Assembly (NCBI GenBank): GCA_050486105.1 | Contig: JBJHCR010000233.1 | Coordinates: forward strand, 1-10,801 | Direction: 5' to 3' | DNA length: 10,801 bases | Source: JAEXNA01 sp050486105 | Lineage (GTDB): Bacteria; Vulcanimicrobiota; Xenobia; Xenobiales; JADMJV01 | Shown: in pieces, positions 6,552-10,801 of the stretch | Layout of the letters: every line of letters begins with the position of its first letter | Numbering within the stretch: the stretch's first letter is position 1 | Program-made: the position numbers and the translations under genes | The notes under the pieces: model-generated | What the model saw: the letters and a program-made list of their open reading frames with translations, nothing else | What the model was told of the DNA's origin: nothing | Database searches by the model: none

Positions 6552-6986
6552 ATGAGGGTTCTCTTCGTCTGCACTGGAAACACCTGTCGTTCCCCCTTGG
6601 CTCAAGCTTATTCTTCATCGAAATTCCCGGGTCTGTCCTTTCTAAGTGCCGGTTTGGCAGCCAGGCCTGGGGTTCCGGCCAGCAAGCCTGCTCAAGTTGT
6701 CGCTCGTCGCCACGGTTTGGACCTCAGTCAGCACGAATCACGTGGGCTCGACGACATCAGGGAGCCTGAGTTCGACCAGGTTTTCGGTATGACCGAGGCC
6801 CATTGCCGCAAGCTCGAGCAAGTTCGGCCGGAGTGGAAGGTTTTCTGCCTCGGAGAGTTTCTGTCCGATGGTCACGAGATCCCTGACCCGTTTGGGGGAG
6901 ATGAGCAGCTCTACGAGTCGTGCTTTGCTCAACTATCTCAGGCATTGACTAAGGCGTGTCAGGAATTCGGTTGGACTGTTCCCTAA
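6552..6986 (+). CDS. low-molecular-weight phosphatase, YwlE-like (protein-arginine phosphatase signature)
   Basis: This 144-residue cytoplasmic LMW-PTP fold enzyme starts directly with the catalytic P-loop VCTGNTCRSPLAQA: nucleophile C7, T11, R13 and S14. The general-acid aspartate is D112 in EIPDPFGGDEQLYES. In this fold, tyrosine phosphatases usually carry CLGNICRS. Thr at position 11 in CTGNTCRS, together with the DPFGG form of the acid loop, is the signature described for the arginine phosphatase YwlE. Substrate preference for phosphoarginine is therefore the best guess, with phosphotyrosine (Wzb/Etp-like) as the alternative. The ATG at 6552 is chosen because translation from it begins with the family's usual MRVLFVCTGN. 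GGAGGAG (6533-6539) lies 12 bases upstream, a little far. An earlier in-frame ATG at 6483 would add 23 unrelated residues. No McsB-type arginine kinase is visible in the window. Confidence 0.88.
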   Translation: MRVLFVCTGNTCRSPLAQAYSSSKFPGLSFLSAGLAARPGVPASKPAQVVARRHGLDLSQHESRGLDDIREPEFDQVFGMTEAHCRKLEQVRPEWKVFCLGEFLSDGHEIPDPFGGDEQLYESCFAQLSQALTKACQEFGWTVP

Positions 6987-7028
6987 CTCAGGGTTCGTTC
7001 TCGAAAGAATCTGAAACTCTCGTTCCCT

Positions 7029-7232
7029 CTAGTACAACGTCCGCAAAATTCGTCCCTAGCCCTGGCGGCCATGCATCCTCTCTCGCAGCGTCGAAGCTCA
7101 CTCAAATACGCCTGGTATTAAGCGTTCGCTTCTCCTTGCATCACCCACGCGGACGTGGCCACCCTCGCAAGCGCGGGTTCCCGGCGCCTGACCACCATTC
7201 AGTAGGGACGAACTTCACAGACGTTGCACTAG
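7029..7232 (-). ncRNA. candidate structured RNA closed by a 30-bp helix
   Basis: Segments 7029-7058 and 7203-7232 are inverted repeats. On the plus strand 25 of 30 positions pair and five are A-C mismatches. On the minus strand all five become G-U wobbles, giving an unbroken 30-bp helix. A second helix, 7190-7196 with 7064-7070, is complete on the minus strand with two G-U pairs and mismatched on the plus. Directly abutting its 3' arm is AUGCA/UGCAU (7137-7141 with 7071-7075). Inside lie hairpins CCACG-UCCG-CGUGG (7158 to 7145), AAGC-GAAC-GCUU (7131 to 7120) and AAUAC-CAGGC-GUAUU (7119 to 7105). A downstream hairpin (7022 to 7002) again needs a G-U only on the minus strand. There is no coding frame of note, no known RNA family was recognised and no strong minus-strand promoter was seen. 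A decayed miniature inverted-repeat element is the alternative. Confidence 0.6.
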
Positions 7233-7259
7233 CTGTACCAGGCTTGTCTATCTATTAGT

Positions 7260-7281
7260 GGTCGATCTTAGGTCGTTCATT
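7260..7281 (+). promoter_or_regulatory. candidate CarH-type operator: two tandem 11-bp repeats
   Basis: GGTCGATCTTA (7260-7270) is followed without gap by GGTCGTTCATT (7271-7281), and 8 of 11 positions are identical. CarH tetramers are known to place their MerR-type domains on 11-bp direct repeats that overlap the -35 element of the target promoter. The second repeat here runs into the -35 hexamer at 7280-7285. A weaker third copy may precede at 7249-7259 (4 of 11). The site would allow autorepression of the downstream regulator and could also reach the divergent candidate RNA. Binding is an inference. Confidence 0.45.
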
Positions 7282-7309
7282 GCGATGGCTCTCGAGATTC
7301 TGCTATACT
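7280..7309 (+). promoter_or_regulatory. sigma-70-like promoter of the carH-pdxH operon
   Basis: A -35 like TTGCGA (7280-7285), an 18-base spacer and an extended -10 TGCTATACT (7301-7309) precede the regulator gene. Transcription would start near 7316, about 27 bases before the GTG start. The -35 overlaps the second 11-bp repeat, so a bound CarH tetramer would be expected to block RNA polymerase. Confidence 0.55.
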
Positions 7310-7342
7310 GGCCTTTATCTTGTAAAGGTTTTGTGCAAAACA

Positions 7343-8278
7343 GTGGCGGGTCGCTATAAGATCAAAAGTATATCTGAGCTGACGGGGTTCTCCCCGACTC
7401 TGTTGCGGGCTTGGGAGCGCCGCCATCAGCTTCTCGACCCGGTGCGCCAACCTTCTGGCCACCGTCTCTACACCGATGATGACCTCGCCGTTCTGAGACA
7501 GGTCAAGATCCTTATCGAGCAAGGGCATTCTATCGGAGAAATCGCCGCCCGGGGTCGAGAGTTGCTCTTGGAGGCAGGGCGAGGACGCCCTCTCGCCTTT
7601 GAGGTGAGAGGGGAGATTCCGGGATTGCCCGGTCACTCTGACGGGGAATTGATCGACGAGTTGCGCAAAGAGATCGTGGCCGGAGCGCTGGAGTTGAACA
7701 CCGGTAGAGTGATCTTAGCCATAGAGCGGGCGGAAGCTCAGTTGGCAACCCAAGACTTGCTCTACGGCCTCCTTCAAGTCACCGCCCGGGAGGTGGGCCT
7801 GCTCTGGGCCAATGGAAAAGCAACCGTTGCCTCTGAGCATTTGCTTAGCGGTATTTGGTCGATTCGACTTCGCGCCTGGACCGAGCGCGATGCCGCCGAA
7901 ATCAAGCCGGGGAAAGGTCCGGTGTTCTGTGCGGCTTTTCCCGACGAGTTGCACGAGTTGGGTCTGCTCCATCTGGTTTACGAACTGAGACGGTTGGGGC
8001 GCGAGGTGACCTTTCTCGGGGCCTGTCTCCCCTTCGAGGACCTGGAGCGAGCGGTGGCCAAGATCCACCCCCGTTCCGTCTGTCTCTCGGTAACCAGGCA
8101 ACCGGTCTACGAAGTCCACCGATCTCGCTTCAGCGAACTGGTCGCTCGCCATCGTCAAGTACAGTTCGTTTTGGGGGGCAGTGGAGTCTCGAATTTGGAG
8201 AGCGAACTCACGGTCATGGGAGTGATTCCTTGGCCTCCCTACCGCTCACTTCAGGACCTCGAGGAGGTGTTGCCTTGA
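7343..8278 (+). CDS. carH: CarH/LitR-type B12-binding MerR-family transcriptional regulator
   Basis: This 311-residue regulator has an N-terminal MerR DNA-binding domain (YKIKSISELTGFSPTLLRAW, then a PSGHRLY wing, residues 5-75). A helical cap domain (about 100-185) and a C-terminal Rossmann B12-binding domain (about 190-290) follow. The cap has the W-x9-EH signature (W155, E165, H166) of adenosylcobalamin photoreceptors. The B12 domain has E-x-H-x2-G (E202, H204, G207), then after 41 residues S249-V-T, then GG (278-279). All canonical cobalamin motifs are present. Such proteins bind AdoCbl as tetramers in the dark, repress promoters, and fall apart in light. The residue after the cap Trp is Ala156, where Thermus CarH has the light-state ligand His132. 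The GTG at 7343 is preferred because it begins directly at the MerR domain. TTG at 7331 is possible, with AAAGG at 7324-7328 between promoter and start. The stop overlaps the pdxH start. Confidence 0.85.
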   Translation: MAGRYKIKSISELTGFSPTLLRAWERRHQLLDPVRQPSGHRLYTDDDLAVLRQVKILIEQGHSIGEIAARGRELLLEAGRGRPLAFEVRGEIPGLPGHSDGELIDELRKEIVAGALELNTGRVILAIERAEAQLATQDLLYGLLQVTAREVGLLWANGKATVASEHLLSGIWSIRLRAWTERDAAEIKPGKGPVFCAAFPDELHELGLLHLVYELRRLGREVTFLGACLPFEDLERAVAKIHPRSVCLSVTRQPVYEVHRSRFSELVARHRQVQFVLGGSGVSNLESELTVMGVIPWPPYRSLQDLEEVLP

Positions 8279-8919
8279 AGGAAGTGCCGCTTCCCCCGAG
8301 GATCGAATACGGGGACCGTGCCCTATCGGAGGCAGATCTCAAGGATGAACCACTCGGACTATTTTCCTTGTGGATGGAAGAAGCGGTGATGGCGGGCATC
8401 CCTGAAGCGAACGGGTGCTGTCTGGCTACGATCTCTGAGACTGGCTGCCCCGATGCTCGGATCGTGCTTCTCAAGGGGGCTGACCTCGATGGTTTTCACT
8501 TTTTTACGAACTACCAAAGCGCCAAGGGTCGACAACTTGAGGGGCTCGGAAAAGCTTGCTTGGTGTTTTGGTGGCAAGCCCTACGACGTCAAGTTCGAGT
8601 TGCAGGCTCGGTGCTTCCGACTCGTCCTGAGATTTGCGATCAGTATTTTGCCGGACGACCCAGAGAGGCCCAGCTTGGGGCTTGGGCCTCGGCCCAAAGC
8701 CGACCACTGAGCAGCAGAGAGGAACTCGAGCAGAAGTTGCAGGAGGTTCGCACGCGTTTCGCGGGGGTGGAGGAGGTGCCGCGTCCTCCGTATTGGGGAG
8801 GCTACACTCTCACTCCGGATTCCTACGAGTTCTGGCAAGGAAGGGACAGTCGACTTCACGACCGCTTTCAATATCGTGCCCTGTCCTCGGGCTGGGAAGT
8901 CTGTCGCCTCTCTCCTTAA
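8275..8919 (+). CDS. pdxH: pyridoxamine/pyridoxine 5'-phosphate oxidase
   Basis: This 214-residue FMN enzyme oxidises pyridoxine or pyridoxamine 5'-phosphate to PLP, the last step of the DXP-dependent vitamin B6 route and of salvage. Family motifs are present along the full length: DEPLGLFSLWMEEA, then NGCCLATISETGCPDARIVL with LK after it, FHFFTNYQSAKGRQLE, RQVRVAGSV, GRPREAQLGAWASAQSRPLS, VPRPPYWGGY, EFWQGRDSRLHDRF and a C-terminal RLSP. Length matches E. coli PdxH (218). The start is TTG at 8275, overlapping the carH stop as TTGA. GGAGG at 8263-8267 lies 7 bases upstream, and an in-frame upstream extension would only re-read carH in another frame. Coupling to a B12-sensing regulator suggests that PLP synthesis and the regulator are expressed together. 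Confidence 0.93.
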   Translation: MKEVPLPPRIEYGDRALSEADLKDEPLGLFSLWMEEAVMAGIPEANGCCLATISETGCPDARIVLLKGADLDGFHFFTNYQSAKGRQLEGLGKACLVFWWQALRRQVRVAGSVLPTRPEICDQYFAGRPREAQLGAWASAQSRPLSSREELEQKLQEVRTRFAGVEEVPRPPYWGGYTLTPDSYEFWQGRDSRLHDRFQYRALSSGWEVCRLSP

Positions 8920-8922
8920 GTC

Positions 8923-8946
8923 CTCTAGGGAGGTCCTCGAGTTTTT
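8923..8946 (+). terminator. likely intrinsic terminator after pdxH
   Basis: CTCTAGG (8923-8929) pairs with CCTCGAG (8935-8941) in six of seven positions around a GAGGT loop. Five T residues (8942-8946) follow directly. It starts 4 bases after the pdxH stop codon, so it would end the carH-pdxH transcript. Confidence 0.6.
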
Positions 8947-8999
8947 ACGACCTTCGAGCGAACATAGAAGACGTGTTGTCCTGAGGTCAGGATTTAGGT

Positions 9000-10151
9000 A
9001 TGCTAGGAAGCATGAAGAAGAGTTTTCGCCGGGTACTTACGGCTGCTGCTATCTGCGGCTGGATTTCGCTGCTGGGGCCTCAGGTTGAGGCCAAGCCGGT
9101 GCTGGTTGGTCCTCCTCCCACTGTTGATGGGAAACCGGTGGAACTGCCGGTGGTCAAGAAGCATGGTCGCCTATGGTATCCTGCTTCCGTGGTCAGCCAC
9201 TACCGCAAGCTCGATTTCGCTTATGACCACGCCACCGGGAAAATGTACTCTCACGGCACGGAAACGGCTATCGAAACCTTGGTGGTCGATGGAATTGTTT
9301 ACGTCCCCATCGCCCCTCAGGTGACCAGTCAGAATCAGCTTCCGGGCAAGGAAGTCTTAAAGTCTCTCCGGCCTCAGTACGAAGAGATGGAGGCTAAGAA
9401 CCCCATTAAGAAGGGGAACACCGACGCCCTCTTTCAGCATATGGAGATAGCTAAGCCGAACCACCCCTGGGCCGAACCCCAAGTGCAGCACGTTGGCCCG
9501 ATCGTGGACCTAGACCCCACGGGCAACGCTCAAGTTCCAGCTCATCTCCAACCTGGTGCGGCCCCTCCCACTCGACCAGCCGAGCCGTTGCCCAACCGAT
9601 TGTCTCGGCCGGGAACGATCCCTTCGACGGAGTCTCATTCTATCGGGGGCGGACCTCAGAGTCCTACGGGGTTTCCCTCTGCCGTTCAGGAAACGGGAGG
9701 TCCTCCCGTTGAAGGAGGAACGACCGCCTCGTCTCATATGCAGCCGGTCCCTTATCACCAAGCCAAGCAGCCTGAGTCGGTCGCCGGCCCGGTTGCCCTA
9801 GGTCCCGCCGTCAGTCAGTTTGCCCCTTCAGAAAAGCAAAACTCGGTGTTTTCCGTGGCTGTGCAGGAAGCAAAGTTGGCGGAGTCTCAAAGTGACACCC
9901 TCCTGACCGTGCGCCTGGAACAGAAAAATCTCAGCGTGGTTTCTCAAGCAAACTTGGGAAATTTTGCCTTGCGATGCAGTGACGGCTCACGCCTAGAGCC
10001 GATTCCTACCCGCAGTTTTCTGCCGGTGGGAACGCTCGCTCCCGGCCAAGCTCGAGAGGGCGAATTGACCTTTCGATTGCCGGCAAAAGCCGAGCCTCGT
10101 TCTCTTGAACTCGAAGGCACGATTCCGCTCTCCGTCGTTTTAGCCCGGTAG
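9000..10151 (+). CDS. secreted protein with stalk (copper-amine-oxidase-N-like) and DUF4352-like domains
   Basis: This 383-residue exported protein has a signal peptide (basic KKSFRR, hydrophobic core LTAAAICGWISLLG, probable cleavage after VEA at 31). Residues about 34-103 (VDGKPVELPVVKKHGRLWYP, then ATGKMYSHGT and VDGIVYVPIAP) resemble the stalk or copper-amine-oxidase N-terminal domain, a small beta domain common in cell-surface proteins. A Pro/Gly/Ser-rich, probably disordered stretch spans about 150-265. The C-terminal 100 residues look like a DUF4352-type Ig-like domain: alternating strands ending with SFLPVGTLAPGQAREGELTF, a pattern characteristic of that family. No catalytic residues are apparent. 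The start at 9000 has AGGA at 8989-8992 with a 7-base gap. ATG at 9012 is a close alternative with a poorly spaced site. A structural or surface role is likely; the specific function is unknown. Confidence 0.75.
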   Translation: MLGSMKKSFRRVLTAAAICGWISLLGPQVEAKPVLVGPPPTVDGKPVELPVVKKHGRLWYPASVVSHYRKLDFAYDHATGKMYSHGTETAIETLVVDGIVYVPIAPQVTSQNQLPGKEVLKSLRPQYEEMEAKNPIKKGNTDALFQHMEIAKPNHPWAEPQVQHVGPIVDLDPTGNAQVPAHLQPGAAPPTRPAEPLPNRLSRPGTIPSTESHSIGGGPQSPTGFPSAVQETGGPPVEGGTTASSHMQPVPYHQAKQPESVAGPVALGPAVSQFAPSEKQNSVFSVAVQEAKLAESQSDTLLTVRLEQKNLSVVSQANLGNFALRCSDGSRLEPIPTRSFLPVGTLAPGQAREGELTFRLPAKAEPRSLELEGTIPLSVVLAR

Positions 10152-10491
10152 CTCAGAGGCTCTGCGCCAATTCAACCCCCATCGCCAAACTCGCCCTTTT
10201 TCCGCCATGGGAACCGCAAATTCTTGCAAGTAGGTCCACTATGAGCTTCGGATCTGCAATTCCCCTGACGAAAAATTGCTTCGTTTGGACTCGAGGCGAT
10301 TCGGCGCACAGCCTCTTCAACACCAAGTCGGCGCCTTTCTTTGTCGCCTTTCTTTCTAGGAGAGGATTCTCGATCGCTTTTGCGAAGCCCCGCTTCATAT
10401 TTGCCCACAGAGGGTTCAGCCCTCACAGGGAGGCGAGCGGGTTACCTTACCACCGATAGGTCTGGGGAGGGGCTCGATTCACGGAGGTGTT
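10152..10491. other. 340-base spacer with hairpins and no firm gene
   Basis: No convincing plus-strand gene is present. There is a nested stem, AGGCGA (10294-10299) with TCGCCT (10344-10349) enclosing GGCGC (10303-10307) with GCGCC (10331-10335). A hairpin at 10404-10430 has outer CCC/GGG, a symmetric ACA/ACA internal loop, and inner GAGGG/CCCTC around TTCAG. The second hairpin is about 60 bases before the lipoprotein start and could lie in its 5' leader. No T-tract terminator for the upstream gene and no clear promoter were found. Confidence 0.4.
10153..10398 (-). CDS. possible small protein, 81 residues, unrecognised
   Basis: This minus-strand frame ends one base from the stop of the stalk-domain gene (tail to tail). 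The product is basic, with helical-looking segments (GADLVLKRLCAESP and PKLIVDLLARICGS), two cysteines, and no signal peptide. There is no Shine-Dalgarno site before the ATG at 10398. Overlapping open frames exist on both strands here, so chance is a serious alternative. No family was recognised. Confidence 0.22.
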   Translation of the reverse strand: MKRGFAKAIENPLLERKATKKGADLVLKRLCAESPRVQTKQFFVRGIADPKLIVDLLARICGSHGGKRASLAMGVELAQSL

Positions 10492-10801
10492 ATGAGGAAA
10501 AGTAGATTTATGGTGAATCTGATGGTGGCGACAGCGCTCGGGCTGGCTTCCATCGGATGTGGCCAAGGGAGTAACACGGGGGCCATTCAGGCCACCGATG
10601 ACATTCGGATCGCCGCTGGTCAAGGCTCCTCTCAGGAGCAAGCGTTCCTGAGGGAGTATTTGATCGTGGGCCAGCGAGGGTTAGAAACCTTCAGCCCCCA
10701 GTATGGTCCCGGGCAATCAGACCCGCCGGGGCTGGCGCAAGAAGTTGTGGCGGAGCCTGGAGACAGCGAAGTTCCACCTGCGCTGCTGTATGAGTTGGTA
10801 G
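10492..10801 (+). CDS. lipoprotein, N-terminal part (runs off the window)
   Basis: The first 103 codons are visible and open. The product starts with a lipoprotein signal peptide: MRKSRF, hydrophobic core MVNLMVATALGLA, then SIGC with the lipidated cysteine at residue 23. The -3 Ser makes the lipobox slightly atypical. The mature part begins GQGSNTGAI and continues polar, with Gln and Pro rich segments (ETFSPQYGPGQSDPPGLAQE). No domain is recognisable in the visible part. GGAGG at 10483-10487 lies 4 bases before the ATG at 10492. It follows another exported protein on the same strand after a 340-base gap. It is expected at the outer or inner membrane. Function is unknown. Confidence 0.75.
   Translation, partial: MRKSRFMVNLMVATALGLASIGCGQGSNTGAIQATDDIRIAAGQGSSQEQAFLREYLIVGQRGLETFSPQYGPGQSDPPGLAQEVVAEPGDSEVPPALLYELV

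Noticed and set aside
7029..7232. The inverted repeat as a cobalamin riboswitch, 6S RNA or SRP RNA
   Set aside because: No B12 box, no SRP GGAAG/AGCAG apical motif, and no 6S-like central bubble between two arms; the closing helix is far too long and regular. It also lies divergent from the B12-related gene, not upstream in sense.
7029..7232. The inverted repeat as a MITE or insertion-sequence remnant
   Set aside because: No transposase trace and no convincing target duplication beyond the palindromic CTAG at the ends. The one-sided wobble pattern favours RNA. Not fully excluded without a genome-wide copy search.
6956..7258. Plus-strand 100-codon frame between the phosphatase and carH
   Set aside because: It overlaps the phosphatase 3' end, has no ribosome site, and spans the inverted repeat. 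The stem pattern explains the sequence better than coding.
7280..7342. TTG start at 7280 for the MerR regulator
   Set aside because: It would include the -35 and -10 elements in the coding sequence and add 21 residues with no family match before the MerR domain.
7855..8274. Upstream extension of the pdxH frame from 7855
   Set aside because: It re-reads carH in another frame. The TTG at 8275 has a proper ribosome site and gives the normal family length.

Overview
The window reads as a chromosomal stretch of a Gram-negative-type bacterium with about 55-58% GC (estimated by eye). A predicted periplasmic protein, a membrane anti-sigma factor, a secreted stalk-domain protein and a lipoprotein indicate a two-membrane envelope. 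TTG and GTG starts are common and several genes have good Shine-Dalgarno sites. The mix of an orphan microcompartment shell protein, a copper-amine-oxidase-N-type stalk domain, a DUF4352-like domain and a CarH-type regulator suggests a less-studied phylum (Armatimonadota- or Vulcanimicrobiota-like is a weak guess). No mobile element, CRISPR array, tRNA or rRNA was seen.

Layout. (1) Positions 1-2558, minus strand: an operon of ECF sigma factor, zinc-binding anti-sigma factor, small Spy/ZraP-like periplasmic protein, ABC ATPase, and the first codons of what is probably the partner permease. The genes are almost gapless (2-nt gap, 9-nt gap, ATGA overlap). This looks like an envelope-stress or efflux module controlled by its own sigma factor. 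(2) 2661-4706, minus strand: an orphan BMC-H shell protein downstream of a 558-residue protein with an N-terminal helix-turn-helix and a long coiled coil. No other microcompartment gene is visible. The shell protein has an unusual pore loop and lacks the sheet-forming edge arginine. (3) 4852-6453, minus strand: a FAD-dependent oxidoreductase, divergent from a YwlE-like low-molecular-weight phosphatase (6552-6986, plus strand).

(4) 6987-8919: the most interesting non-coding region. Between the phosphatase and a CarH/LitR-type B12-binding MerR regulator lies a strand-asymmetric inverted repeat. On the minus strand it gives an uninterrupted 30-bp RNA helix with five G-U wobbles, closing a branched domain of about 200 nt. 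Eight of eight non-Watson-Crick positions in three helices are G-U on the minus strand, which points to a structured RNA transcribed divergently from the regulator. An 11-bp tandem repeat overlapping the regulator's -35 element is a candidate CarH operator. The regulator overlaps pdxH (PLP synthesis) by a TTGA junction, and a likely terminator follows. (5) 9000-10801, plus strand: a secreted stalk-domain protein, a 340-nt spacer with hairpins and a doubtful minus-strand ORF, then the start of a lipoprotein gene cut by the window end.

The two candidates for undescribed biology are the BMC-H/HTH-coiled-coil pair and the putative B12- or light-controlled RNA next to the carH-pdxH operon.
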